Below are positions 26,294 through 35,558 of a stretch of 51,123 nt of DNA, in pieces; position 1 is the stretch's first letter, and each line of letters starts with the position of its first letter. The notes below the pieces were generated by a model that ran no database searches, was not told the DNA's origin, and was given only the letters and a program-made list of their open reading frames with translations. The DNA comes from Halobacteriales archaeon QS_8_69_26 (GTDB lineage: Archaea > Halobacteriota > Halobacteria > Halobacteriales > SW-7-71-33), in assembly GCA_003023195.1 (NCBI GenBank), contig PXRX01000021.1, forward strand, positions 1 through 51,123. Direction: 5' to 3'. A program made the translations under genes and the position numbers.

Positions 26294-27264
26294 GTGGTGA
26301 CGTCCTGGCGGTCGCCGAGCACCGCCGCGGGTCCCTGCGGGACGTCAGCTACGAACTCGTCACGGCCGGGCGCGAACTGACCGACGGCACCGGCGGCGAC
26401 CTCCACCTCGCGGTCATCTCGGGCGAGGTCGACGAGTTCGCCGACCAGCTCGACCTGGTGGGCGTCGACGCCATCCACACCGTCGACTACGGCGAGGAGT
26501 TCAACCACGACGCCTACGTCCAGGCGGTCGAGGCGCTGGCCGCCGACCTGGACCCCGACTACCTGCTCGCGCCCAACACGGTCAACGGCCTGGACTACGC
26601 CCCGGCGGTCGCCCAGCGCCTCGACCTGCCGCTGGTCACCGACGCCGTGGGGATGTCGGCCGACGACGGCCTCGTCGTCAACCGCGAGATGTACGGGTCG
26701 AAGGTCGAGACGACCGTCGAACTCGACGGTGATCGGGCGCTGGTCACGGTCCGGGACGCCGAGTACCCGCCGACCGAGGAGGGCGGCGACGCCGCGATCG
26801 AACCGTTCGAGTTCACGCCCGACGAGGAGGCCATCCGCTCGACGGTCACCGGCTTCCAGGAGGTCGGCGGCGGCGACGTCGACATCACCGAGGCCGACGT
26901 GCTGGTCTCCATCGGCCGCGGGATCGACGAGGAGGAGAACCTCGTCCTCATCGAGGCGCTGGCCGACGCCCTCGACGCGACCGTCTCCTCGTCCCGGCCC
27001 ATCGTCGACGCCGGCTGGCTCCCCAAGAACCGCCAGGTCGGCCAGTCCGGGAAGGTCGTCACCCCCGACGTCTACATCGCCATCGGGATCAGCGGGGCGG
27101 TCCAGCACGTCGCCGGGATGAAGGGCGCCGAGAACATCGTCGCCATCAACACCGACCCCTCGGCACCCATCTTCGACATCGCCGACTACGGCATCGTCGA
27201 CGACCTGTTCGAGGTCGTCCCCGAACTCATCGAGGAGTTCGGCGGCGAGGCTCCCGACGTCTGA
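26290..27264 (+). CDS. etfA: Electron transfer flavoprotein alpha subunit
   Basis: Large subunit of ETF, which holds FAD. Seen: 324 residues; N-terminal alpha/beta domain, then the C-terminal FAD domain with SSRPIVDAGWLPKNRQVGQSGKVV, PDVYIAIGISGAVQHVAGM and INTDPSAPIFDIADYGIVDDL. These residues bind the flavin in the family. It follows etfB with a four-base overlap. No fixC/fixX-like or ETF:quinone oxidoreductase gene is adjacent, so the electron acceptor is encoded elsewhere. The beta-alpha order is the usual one. Confidence 0.95.
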   Translation: MSGDVLAVAEHRRGSLRDVSYELVTAGRELTDGTGGDLHLAVISGEVDEFADQLDLVGVDAIHTVDYGEEFNHDAYVQAVEALAADLDPDYLLAPNTVNGLDYAPAVAQRLDLPLVTDAVGMSADDGLVVNREMYGSKVETTVELDGDRALVTVRDAEYPPTEEGGDAAIEPFEFTPDEEAIRSTVTGFQEVGGGDVDITEADVLVSIGRGIDEEENLVLIEALADALDATVSSSRPIVDAGWLPKNRQVGQSGKVVTPDVYIAIGISGAVQHVAGMKGAENIVAINTDPSAPIFDIADYGIVDDLFEVVPELIEEFGGEAPDV

Positions 27265-27435
27265 CCGGCCGACCGTTCGCCGCCGGCCAGATCGTCCCCG
27301 ACGGGATCCGGTGGGAACGCCCCGCCGGGGAGGTGTCGCCACCGTTTTCACCGTACGCACCGCACCCCCTCGCATGACCGCATCGACGGGGAGGGGTTCG
27401 AACCCCGAGCGGCAGGTGGCGTCGGGAGATGGGTC

Positions 27436-28968
27436 GTGGTGGTAGACCTGGCCCTCTCGGCGGCCAGGTTGCTGGCCGCGTTCTTCCTGGTGGCGTTGAA
27501 CGGGTTCTTCGTCGCCTCCGAGTTCGCCTTCGTCCGGGTCCGTCCGACCGCCGTCGAGCAGTACGCCGACAGCGGCCGCTTCGGGGCGGAAACACTCCCG
27601 GAGGTCATGGCGAACCTCGACGACTACCTCGCCACCACCCAACTGGGGATCACCATCGCCTCGCTGGGACTGGGGTGGATCGGCGAACCCGCCGTCGCGG
27701 CGTTGCTCGAACCGGTCCTCGGGGCGGTGTTGCCCGGGGGCAGCATCCACTTCGTCGCCTTCGCGCTGGGCTTTGGCTTCATCACCTTCCTGCACGTCGT
27801 CTTCGGCGAACTCGCGCCCAAGACGATCGCCATCGCCGACGCAGAACGGATCTCGCTGTTCGTCGCACCGCCGATGAAGGCGTTCTACTACCTGCTCGTC
27901 CCGGGGATCGTCGTCTTCAACGGCACCGCCAACGCGTTCACGCGCCTGCTCGGCGTCCCCCCGGCCTCGGAGTCCGAGGAGACCTACGAGGAGGAGGAAC
28001 TCCTCCGGGTGCTCTCGCAGTCCGGCGAGAAGGGCCACGTCGACACGTCGGAGGTCGAGATGATAGAGCGGGTGTTCGAACTCGACGACAGGCGGGTCCG
28101 GGAGGTGATGGTCCCGCGCCCGGACGTGGTGAGCGTCCCGTCGGACCTGCCGCTTTCCGAACTCCGGTCGGTCATCCTGGAGGCCCAGCACACCCGGTAC
28201 CCGGTAACCGACGCCGCCGACGAGGACCAGGTCGTCGGCTTCGTCGACGTCAAGGACGTCCTGTGGGCGAGCGAGGACGGCGACGGCGGCGGGATCACGG
28301 CGGGCGACCTGGCCCGCGAGATCCACGTCGTCCCGGAGACGGGACGGCTCGACGAACTCCTCGACCAGTTCCAGCGCGACCGGAGCCAGGTGGCCGCCGT
28401 CATCGACGAGTGGGGTGCGTTCGCCGGCATCGCCACCGTCGAGAACGTCGTCGAACAGGTCGTCGGGGACATCCGCGACGAGTTCGACGTCGACGAGCGC
28501 GAGCCGTCGATCGACCGCCGCGAGGACGGCACCTACCTCGTCGACGGCGGGGTCCCGATCTCGCGGGTCAACGACGAACTGGGGACGGCGTTCGAGACCG
28601 CCGAGTTCGCCACGGTCGGGGGCCTGGTGCTGGATCGACTCGGCCGCGTCCCCGAGGTCGGGGACAGCGTGACGGTCGACCGCTACCGCCTCGACGTCGA
28701 CGGCGTCGACGGGGCGCGAGTCTCGTCCGTGCTGATCCGGCCCGAGGACGACGCTACCGACGGGGCGGACGCGGATCCGGACGAGGGCGCGGATCCAGCC
28801 GACGAGGAGGTGGTCGATGCCGACGCCGATCCGGACGAGACGGAGGTGGTCGATACCGACGCCGATCCGGACGAGACGGAGGAGGTCGACGCGGACGCGG
28901 ATCCGGACGAGGGGGCGGACGCGGATCCGGACGAGGAGGCGGACGCGGATCCGGAGACCGGGGAGTAA
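27436..28968 (+). CDS. CNNM/HlyC-family membrane protein with CBS pair
   Basis: A 510-residue membrane protein of the CNNM/CorC family, linked to Mg2+ or Co2+ export. Seen: a DUF21 domain (about 5-175) with three or four membrane helices, ending GELAPKTIAIADAERIS; a CBS pair (about 222-340; REVMVPRPDVVSVP and FQRDRSQVAAVIDEWGAFAGIATVENVVEQVVGDI); a CorC_HlyC domain (about 355-430); and a 70-residue acidic tail with repeated DADPDE words. The start is GTG at 27436 (GTG also at 27439). No ATG fits. Family function is ion efflux or sensing; hemolysis is not implied by the name. Confidence 0.88.
   Translation: MVVDLALSAARLLAAFFLVALNGFFVASEFAFVRVRPTAVEQYADSGRFGAETLPEVMANLDDYLATTQLGITIASLGLGWIGEPAVAALLEPVLGAVLPGGSIHFVAFALGFGFITFLHVVFGELAPKTIAIADAERISLFVAPPMKAFYYLLVPGIVVFNGTANAFTRLLGVPPASESEETYEEEELLRVLSQSGEKGHVDTSEVEMIERVFELDDRRVREVMVPRPDVVSVPSDLPLSELRSVILEAQHTRYPVTDAADEDQVVGFVDVKDVLWASEDGDGGGITAGDLAREIHVVPETGRLDELLDQFQRDRSQVAAVIDEWGAFAGIATVENVVEQVVGDIRDEFDVDEREPSIDRREDGTYLVDGGVPISRVNDELGTAFETAEFATVGGLVLDRLGRVPEVGDSVTVDRYRLDVDGVDGARVSSVLIRPEDDATDGADADPDEGADPADEEVVDADADPDETEVVDTDADPDETEEVDADADPDEGADADPDEEADADPETGE
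28767..28962 (+). repeat. In-frame acidic repeat in the HlyC-family tail
   Basis: The word GCGGATCCGGACGAG and variants occur at least six times at irregular spacing. Two neighbouring copies form a 33-base unit encoding DADPDETEVVD. All copies stay in frame, so tail length can change by slippage without harm to the domains. Confidence 0.7.
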
Positions 28969-29111
28969 CCCGCGCCGAGGGTGGGGATCCCCCGGGACCG
29001 CTCTGAACTGAACGTCGGCCACGTGGCCACCGCCTCCCCAGCCGACTCCCTCCCGTCTCCCTTCGGTCGACGGTCGGTCGTCCCTCGCGCGTTTCTCGCG
29101 CGCCGGGGGAC

Positions 29112-29213
29112 GTTCGGCCCGGCCAGTGGTCGTCGGGGTCGTTCGGCCCGGCCAGTGGTCGTCGGGGTCGTTCGGCCCGGCCAGTGGTCGCCGGGGTCGT
29201 TCGGCCCGGCCAG
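29112..29213. repeat. 29-base minisatellite, about 3.5 copies
   Basis: Units start at 29112, 29141, 29170 and 29199 with the shared start GTTCGGCCCGGCCAGTGGTC. The first two are identical, the third has one change, the fourth is partial. It lies in a 435-base gap (28969-29403) between the HlyC-family gene and the polyprenyl synthase gene; apart from this repeat I see no gene or clear promoter there. Confidence 0.85.
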
Positions 29214-29403
29214 GGGTTACCCGGAGTCGGCCGGTGTGGATCGGATCGGATCGTCCAGTGGGGATCCGGCCCGACCGGACCCTCCGGCGTGACCGGTCTC
29301 CAGGTGTGTGACCGGTCCCTGGGCGGGACTCCGGGAGGGCGGCAGGATCGCGCCAGGGGGGATTTCGTCACGTTCTTTTCCGTCGGTCCCCGAGCAACGG
29401 GTA

Positions 29404-30246
29404 ATGGAGTTCCTGGAGCGCCGCCGGGCACTCGTCGAGGACCGCCTCGAGGAGGTCATCGGGGTGATAGAGCCCGCGGAGCTGTCCGAGGAGCTCGCCC
29501 ACGTGACCCTCTCGGGGGGCAAGCGGGTCCGGCCCATGGTGACGCTTCTGGTCTGCGAGGCGACCGGCGGCGACCCCGAGGACGCCGTCGACTTCGCGGT
29601 GGGGATCGAACTGGTCCACACCGGGTCGCTGGTCGTCGACGACGTCATCGACCGGTCGCCGGTCAGGCGCGGGGTCGACAGCGCCTGGGCGGCCTTCGGG
29701 CACGGCCCGGCACTGATCGCGAGCGACGGACTGCTCGGGGAGGCCTTCGCCCTGTTCGGGCAGGACCCGGCCGCGACCCGGGTCGTCGCCGAGGCCATCA
29801 CGGAACTGGGCGAGGGCGAGGCGAGCGAACTCGTCGACCAGCCCGACGGCACCGAGGAGTACATGACCCTCGCCCGGCGCAAGACCGGCGCGCTGTTCCG
29901 CGCTGCCGCGGAACTGGGGGCACTGGCCGCCGCCGCCGACGGGTTCACCGTCGAGGCCTTCGGCGACTACGCCGAGGGGGTCGGCGTCGCCTTCCAGATG
30001 CGCGACGACGTCCTCGACGCCACCGCCGACCCCGGCGAACTCGGCAAGCCCACGGGGATCGACGAGCGCCGGGAGCGGCCCTCGTTCGTCCAGGTCACCG
30101 ACCTCACCCCCGAGGAGGCGAACGAACGGGCCCGCGAGGAGGCCGACCGGGCGCTGGACGCCCTCGCCGCCGCCGACGTCGCCGACTCCCAGGCCCGCGA
30201 GTACCTCCGGGACCTCGCCGAGTTCGTCGTCGTCCGCGAGCGGTGA
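29404..30246 (+). CDS. Polyprenyl diphosphate synthase family protein
   Basis: A 280-residue member of the trans-prenyltransferase family that makes isoprenoid chains, in archaea for ether lipids and quinones. Seen: SGGKRVRPMV (37-46), the first Asp-rich motif DDVID (79-83) followed by RSPVRRG, and the second DDVLD (201-205) in AFQMRDDVLDATAD. Differences: the usual GQxxDL is GEASEL (about 138-142), the region after the second motif reads GKPTGIDERRERPS, and the protein is short compared with about 320-350 residues. Both Asp motifs are intact, so catalysis is possible. I infer a paralogue of the main synthase. Start 29404. Confidence 0.82.
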   Translation: MEFLERRRALVEDRLEEVIGVIEPAELSEELAHVTLSGGKRVRPMVTLLVCEATGGDPEDAVDFAVGIELVHTGSLVVDDVIDRSPVRRGVDSAWAAFGHGPALIASDGLLGEAFALFGQDPAATRVVAEAITELGEGEASELVDQPDGTEEYMTLARRKTGALFRAAAELGALAAAADGFTVEAFGDYAEGVGVAFQMRDDVLDATADPGELGKPTGIDERRERPSFVQVTDLTPEEANERAREEADRALDALAAADVADSQAREYLRDLAEFVVVRER

Positions 30247-30296
30247 TCCGTCCCCGCCGCGAATAGCGGTCGCTCACGGGCGAGCGACGGGTTTCC

Positions 30297-31373
30297 TCAG
30301 GTCGCCGGGTCGCCGGTCCTGGGGAACCGCTGTTCCGCGACGGCGAACGCGAGGGTGCTGGTCAGCCCCAGCAGGGTCCCGGCGGTGAGGGTGGCCGCGA
30401 GCAACTGGAGGGTCCACAGCCCCAGGAAGTAGGCGCTGACGGCGTGGAGCACCGCCGCGATGGCGATGACGTAGAACGGCGCGTTGAGGTAGCGCCACTG
30501 GAGGCGCTCGGCCAGGTACTCGTCGGTGATCTGACCGAGGCTGGTGGTGATCGCGGCGGCCGCGAACCACCGGACGGAGCCGTACAGGAGCGCCGCGAGC
30601 ACCTCCAGGGCGTCCGGCGAGGGGGTCCGGTCCAGGAAGTTGAGGCCGCTGACGGTGCCGATCACCAGGAGCGCCAGCGCGACGACGTAGGCGATGAGGG
30701 TGGCCCGGCCCGCGTACAGCGACTTGCGGGCCCAGTCGACCAGGTCGTCGACGCGCTCGCTCAGTCCCAGGCCCCGCGCGAGGGTGTACAGGCCCAGTAG
30801 CGCCGACACCGTCCCGAGGACGACCCCGACGGTGAGGTTCAGGAGTTCGCCCACCACCGCCAGGGGGTAGATGAGGAGCAAAATTCCCAGCGGGACCAGA
30901 ATGGTCCCCCGGGTCTCCGGGTCGTCGAGCACCTGCTTGATGGTGTAGTACATCGACTCCAGGTCCTGGGCCTGGCGGACGACCACCCGGTCGACGGCGT
31001 CGACCGTGATCCGCGACCGGATGACGGGGATGACCGACTCGTCCTGAGCGCCGTCGGTGACGACCAGCGCACGGACCTCCTCCTCGGGGGAGAGCGAGGC
31101 CAGCACGGTGTCTATCTCCTCGCCGACCGCCCGGTTGGCGACCACGTCGTCCCGCTCGTCGCCCGCCACCGCCACCACCGTGACGGGTTCGTCGTCTATC
31201 TCCTCGCCGATGCGGACCCCCTGGAACAGGACGTTCACGTCGCTGTCCTCGGGGTCGGCCGTCGCCAGGTCGACGGCGGCGTCCCGGACGGCGTCCCGGC
31301 CGATCACCGGCGTCTCGACGCCGGTCTTGCGGCCGATGTCGTCGTCCAGGTCCACGCACAGCACCAGCAGCAT
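30297..31373 (-). CDS. DUF373 family membrane protein
   Basis: A 358-residue protein. Seen: a soluble N-terminal domain (about 1-145) beginning MLLVLCVDLDDDIGRKTGVETPVIGRDA, including VTVVAVAGDERDD and ALVVTDGAQDESVIP, and a C-terminal membrane region (about 155-350) with six or so helices. The start and domain order match archaeal DUF373 proteins, whose function is unknown. It converges with the polyprenyl synthase gene (50 bases between) and diverges from hyuA. A TATA-like element lies about 29 bases before its start. Conserved Asp residues in the first motif suggest ligand binding; not proven. Confidence 0.85.
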   Translation of the reverse strand: MLLVLCVDLDDDIGRKTGVETPVIGRDAVRDAAVDLATADPEDSDVNVLFQGVRIGEEIDDEPVTVVAVAGDERDDVVANRAVGEEIDTVLASLSPEEEVRALVVTDGAQDESVIPVIRSRITVDAVDRVVVRQAQDLESMYYTIKQVLDDPETRGTILVPLGILLLIYPLAVVGELLNLTVGVVLGTVSALLGLYTLARGLGLSERVDDLVDWARKSLYAGRATLIAYVVALALLVIGTVSGLNFLDRTPSPDALEVLAALLYGSVRWFAAAAITTSLGQITDEYLAERLQWRYLNAPFYVIAIAAVLHAVSAYFLGLWTLQLLAATLTAGTLLGLTSTLAFAVAEQRFPRTGDPAT

Positions 31374-31397
31374 CTACCGAAACTTGGGACCCGATAG

Positions 31398-31517
31398 CGT
31401 TTAACGCTTTTCCGGGTGCGACCGGATCGCGGGACAGTCCCCGGACGTCCGACTCCCGCCCGTTCGTCTCCGGGGCGTCCGACCGTCCCCGACCCCGTCG
31501 CCAGCGGAGTTTTTTAC
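31398..31517. promoter_or_regulatory. Divergent promoters of the DUF373 gene and hyuA
   Basis: GTTAAACGC on the minus strand (31398-31406) is about 29 bases from the DUF373 start at 31373. TTTTTTACC on the plus strand (31509-31517) is about 28 bases from the hyuA ATG at 31541. A purine run GGAGGGGG (31519-31526) follows the latter. Confidence 0.5.
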
Positions 31518-31540
31518 CGGAGGGGGATCAAGGGTCGCCG

Positions 31541-33628
31541 ATGCCCACGCGAATCGGCTTCGACGTCGGGGGGACGTTCACGGACTACGTGCTCGTCGAC
31601 GACGAGACGGGCGCCCTCGACGTGTTCAAGTACCCGACGGACCCGGAGGACCCGGCCGATGGGGTCCTGGAGGGGCTGGACCGGTTCCTCGACCGGACGG
31701 GGGCCGACCTCTCGTCGGTCCGCCAGTTGATCCACGCGACGACGCTGGCGACCAACACGGTCCTCGAACGGGACGGCGCCGACACCGCCCTCGTGACCAC
31801 CGAGGGGTTCCGGGACGTCGCCATCCTGGGGCGACAGAAGCGCTACGACCTCTACGACCTGTTCATCGAGAAGCCCGACCCCATCGTCGACCGCGAACAC
31901 GTCTACGAGGTCGACGAGCGGATCCACCCCCGCGAGGGCGTGGTCTCGGCGCTCGACGACGCCGAGGTGCGGGACCTGGCCCGCCGCCTGGACGCCGAGT
32001 ACGAGTCGGTCGCCATCAGCTTCCTCCACTCCTACGAGGACGACCGCCACGAGGTTCGGGCCGAGGAGGTCATCGCCGAGGAGGCCCCGGACCTGCACAC
32101 GACCCGGGCCTCGAACGTCTCCAAGCAGTACCGCGAGTACGAGCGCACCAACACGGCGGCCGTCGACGCCTACGTCAAGCCCCGGGTCGAGCACTACCTC
32201 GGGAAGATAGAGACGGACCTCGACGACCGGGGGTACGACGGCTCGTTCTTCATGATGAAGTCGAGCGGCGGCGTCGCCTCCCCCGGGATGATCACCGAGT
32301 CGCCCGTCCAGATCATCGAGTCCGGTCCCGTCGCGGGGGCGCTCAACGCCGCCTCCCTCGGCTCGGCGGTCGGCTTCGACGACGTGTTCTCGTTCGACAT
32401 GGGCGGCACCACCGCCAAGATATGCTTCGTCGTCGACGGTCAGCCAAAGCGCACCGACGTCTTCGAGGTCGCAGAGGCGGAGATGAAGGAGGGGTCGGGC
32501 CTGCCGGTCAACCTCACCGTCATCGACATGATAGAGATCAGCGCCGGCGGCGGCTCCATCGCCGACGCCGACGAGACCGGACGGATCGAGGTCGGACCGC
32601 GGAGCGCGGGCGCGGACCCGGGACCGATCTGCTACGACCGCGGCGGGACCGCCCCGACGGTCACGGACGCCGACCTGGCGCTGGGCTACCTCAACCCCGA
32701 CTACTTCCTCGGCGGGCGCATGGAGATAGACGCCGAGGCCGCCCGGGCCGGCATCGAACGCGAGGTCGGCGGTCCCCTGGACATGGACGTCGACACGGCC
32801 GCCTGGGGGATCAAGCAGGTCGTCGACAACGCGATGACCCGCGCCAGCCGGATCCACGCCTCCGAACGGGGCCTGGACCCCCGGAAGTTCGGGATGATCG
32901 CCTACGGCGGCGCGGGGCCGGTCCACGGCGCGTTCATCGCCCGGGAGCTGAACGTCCCGCGGGTGTTCGTCCCGCCCGGCGCGGGCGTCGCAAGCGCCGG
33001 CGGCCTCCTGGTCGCCGACGTGGAGTTCCACCTCGACCAGACGCTGATCACCGAACTCGACGCCGACGCCATGGCCGAGGTGAGCCGGATCTACGACGAA
33101 TTGGAGGAGGAGGGCCGGCGACTCGTCGAGGCCGCCGGGGGCGACGCCGTCGAAATCGAACGCGAGGCCGACATGAAGTACGCCGGCCAGGCCCACGAGA
33201 TACCGGTCGCGATGCCCGGCGGCGACCTGGGTGGCGACGACGTCGAGACCATCGAGGCCCGCTTCCACGACACCTACGAGGAGACCTACGGCTACAGCGA
33301 CCCCGACGAGGCCGTCGAGGGGATAACCTGGAAGGTGACCGCCCGCAGTCCCACCGAGTCGCTCTCCCTGGAGGAGATTGAGGGGGGATCGGCCCGGGCC
33401 AGCGACGCCCGCAAGGGGACCCGCGAGGCCTACTTCGAGTCCGCCGGCGGGTTCGTCGAGACGCCCTACTACGACCGCGACTCCCTCGGGGCGGGCGCGA
33501 GCCTCCAGGGCCCCGCAGTGATCGAGGAGGTGAACTCGACGACGGTCGTCCCGCCCGGGGACGCCCTCTCGGTGGACGAGTACGGGAACCTGGTGATCGA
33601 CGTCGGGGGAGGTGACGGCGATGCGTGA
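31541..33628 (+). CDS. hyuA: Hydantoinase/oxoprolinase subunit A family
   Basis: ATP-dependent amide-ring hydrolase subunit, family of N-methylhydantoinase A, 5-oxoprolinase and acetone carboxylase beta. Seen: 695 residues; nucleotide-binding start IGFDVGGTFTDYVLVDDETG, then QLIHATTLATNTVLERDGADTALVTTEGFRDVAILGRQ, SFDMGGTTAKICFV, ISAGGGSIADADETGRIEVGPRSAGADPGPICYDRGG, and PRKFGMIAYGGAGPVHGAFIARELNVPRV. Full-length for the family. It overlaps hyuB by eight bases. The actual substrate (hydantoin, oxoproline, or another lactam or carbonyl) cannot be read from sequence. Confidence 0.92.
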   Translation: MPTRIGFDVGGTFTDYVLVDDETGALDVFKYPTDPEDPADGVLEGLDRFLDRTGADLSSVRQLIHATTLATNTVLERDGADTALVTTEGFRDVAILGRQKRYDLYDLFIEKPDPIVDREHVYEVDERIHPREGVVSALDDAEVRDLARRLDAEYESVAISFLHSYEDDRHEVRAEEVIAEEAPDLHTTRASNVSKQYREYERTNTAAVDAYVKPRVEHYLGKIETDLDDRGYDGSFFMMKSSGGVASPGMITESPVQIIESGPVAGALNAASLGSAVGFDDVFSFDMGGTTAKICFVVDGQPKRTDVFEVAEAEMKEGSGLPVNLTVIDMIEISAGGGSIADADETGRIEVGPRSAGADPGPICYDRGGTAPTVTDADLALGYLNPDYFLGGRMEIDAEAARAGIEREVGGPLDMDVDTAAWGIKQVVDNAMTRASRIHASERGLDPRKFGMIAYGGAGPVHGAFIARELNVPRVFVPPGAGVASAGGLLVADVEFHLDQTLITELDADAMAEVSRIYDELEEEGRRLVEAAGGDAVEIEREADMKYAGQAHEIPVAMPGGDLGGDDVETIEARFHDTYEETYGYSDPDEAVEGITWKVTARSPTESLSLEEIEGGSARASDARKGTREAYFESAGGFVETPYYDRDSLGAGASLQGPAVIEEVNSTTVVPPGDALSVDEYGNLVIDVGGGDGDA

Positions 33629-35456
33629 CTCGGCCGGCAACGGCGACGGACCGGCCGACGACGTCCCCACCGACGACGAGGGCTCGACCGACGACCTGCC
33701 GGCCGCCGAGGTGGGCACTGGTGGCATGGGCCCCGAGGACGTCGATCCGATCACGTTCACGGTGGTCTGGGACCGCCTGGTCGCCCTGTGCAACGAGATG
33801 GGCACCGTCCTCCAGCGGACGGGCAAGAGCGAGGCGGTCTCGCTGGGCCAGGACTTCTCGACGGGGCTGTTCGACCGCGAGGGACGGCTGGTCTCCCAGG
33901 GGAACTTCAGCCCCGGCCACCTCGGGTCGATGCCCTACGCCGTCGAGCACGTCCGCGAGCGGTTCGAGGAGGACGACCTGGAACCCGGGGACGGGATCGT
34001 CCTCAACGACTCGGAGATGGGGTCGGGGCACCTCCCGGACATGTTCCTCATCTCGCCGGTGTTCGCCGACGGGCGCATCGAGGCCTACGTCGTCACCATC
34101 GCCCACCAGGTCGACGTCGGGGGGATGACCCCCGGCTCCCAGGCCGTCGACGCCACCGAGATATACCAGGAGGGACTGCGCCTGTTCCCCACGAAGGCCA
34201 TCGAGGGCGGCGAGATCGCTCGCTGGTTCGAGGACCTCGTCGCGGCCAACGTCCGCATCCCCGAGAAGGTGGTCGGCGACGTCAAGGCCCAGCAGAACGC
34301 CAACCACCGCGGCGGCGAACTGTTCCGGGAGGTCGTAGAGGAGTACGGCCGCGACACCGTCTACGCCTGCATCGACCGGATCATCTCCCAGTCCGAGAAG
34401 CGGGTCCGGGAGGACCTCCGGGAGATGCCCGACGGCGACTACGACTTCGCGGACGTGATGGACGACGTCGGCGTCGACACCGAGTCGGTCCACCTGGAGG
34501 TCACCATCACCATCGACGGCGACGAGATGATCTTCGACTACACGGGGACCGACCCCCAGACGGAGTCCGCCATCAACAGCTACATCAACTACACCCGGGC
34601 GTACTCGGCGTTCGTCCTCAAGTCCCTCACCGAGAAGTACCTCCCCCAGAACGAGGGGGTGATGCGGCCGATGACCGTCCGGGCGCCCCGGGGGAGCTTC
34701 CTCAACCCCGAACCCCCCTGCGCGGCCAACGCCCGGCCGATCATCAACCAGCGCATCGTCGAACTCACCCTCGGGGCGCTGGCGAAGGCCGTCCCGGAGA
34801 CGGTCATCGCCGCCAGCAGCCACTTCGCCAACCCCAACTTCGGGGGCTACGACCCGGAGACCGACGAGCGGTTCGTCCTCTACGACTTCATGATCGGCGG
34901 GGTCGGGGCCGCGGGCCACAAGGACGGCGAGGAGGGGATCTGTTCGTCGTTCAACGTCACCAACATCCCCGTCGAACTCCACGAGACGCGCTACCCCGTG
35001 GTCATCGAGGAACTCTCGCTGATCCCCGACTCGGGCGGGGCGGGTCGCCACCGCGGTGGCCTGGGCCTCCGGAAGGAGTTCACCCTCCTCGCGGAGGACG
35101 TCACCTTCACGAACCTCCTCGAACGGACGACGTCCCGCCCGTGGGGCCTGCACGGCGGCGAGGCGGGCGACCGGGGCCGGACCGTCCGCAACCCCGGCGA
35201 GGACGCCGAGGAACTCCACCCCAAGGGGGAGTACCGCCTGGAGTACGGCGACACCGTCAGCTTCCGGCTCTCGGGGGCCGGCGGCTACGGCGACCCCCTG
35301 GAGCGCGACCCGGAGCGGGTGCTCGCCGACGTTCGGAAGGGCTACGTCACCCCCGAGGAGGCCCGCGACGCCTACGGGGTGGTGATCGACCGCGAGGACG
35401 GCGACCCACGGATCGACCGGGCGGCGACCGAGGAACTGCGCGAGGAGCGCCGGTAA
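33621..35456 (+). CDS. hyuB: Hydantoinase/oxoprolinase subunit B family
   Basis: Partner subunit of HyuA. Seen: 611 residues; a disordered acidic start (about 1-40), then DPITFTVVWDRLVALCNEMGTVLQRTGKS, EGRLVSQGNFSPGHLGSMPYAVEHV, LNDSEMGSGHLPDMFLISPVF, FDYTGTDPQTESAINSYINYT and SGAGGYGDPLERDPERVLADVRKGYVT near the end. These are hallmarks of the HyuB family. The ATG at 33621 is preferred over the GTG at 33612 because GGAGGTGA lies six bases before it; this is an unusually good Shine-Dalgarno sequence. The start is inside the end of hyuA. Confidence 0.92.
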   Translation: MRDSAGNGDGPADDVPTDDEGSTDDLPAAEVGTGGMGPEDVDPITFTVVWDRLVALCNEMGTVLQRTGKSEAVSLGQDFSTGLFDREGRLVSQGNFSPGHLGSMPYAVEHVRERFEEDDLEPGDGIVLNDSEMGSGHLPDMFLISPVFADGRIEAYVVTIAHQVDVGGMTPGSQAVDATEIYQEGLRLFPTKAIEGGEIARWFEDLVAANVRIPEKVVGDVKAQQNANHRGGELFREVVEEYGRDTVYACIDRIISQSEKRVREDLREMPDGDYDFADVMDDVGVDTESVHLEVTITIDGDEMIFDYTGTDPQTESAINSYINYTRAYSAFVLKSLTEKYLPQNEGVMRPMTVRAPRGSFLNPEPPCAANARPIINQRIVELTLGALAKAVPETVIAASSHFANPNFGGYDPETDERFVLYDFMIGGVGAAGHKDGEEGICSSFNVTNIPVELHETRYPVVIEELSLIPDSGGAGRHRGGLGLRKEFTLLAEDVTFTNLLERTTSRPWGLHGGEAGDRGRTVRNPGEDAEELHPKGEYRLEYGDTVSFRLSGAGGYGDPLERDPERVLADVRKGYVTPEEARDAYGVVIDREDGDPRIDRAATEELREERR

Positions 35457-35558
35457 GGCCGGCCTCATCGACGGTCGCCGGCCCGTTCTCCCCCGATTTC
35501 CCCGGCTTGCAGAACTAAGTGGCTCATAACTAATGCCGGATCGACCCTCCCGCCAGTC

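Noticed and set aside
27393..27406. GGGGTTCGAACCCC, like a tRNA T-arm
   Set aside because: It is a 14-base palindrome in front of the HlyC-family gene. No acceptor stem, D-arm or anticodon arm can be folded around it.
29112..29213. CRISPR-like 29-base repeats
   Set aside because: The 29-base period has no spacers between copies; it is a simple tandem repeat.
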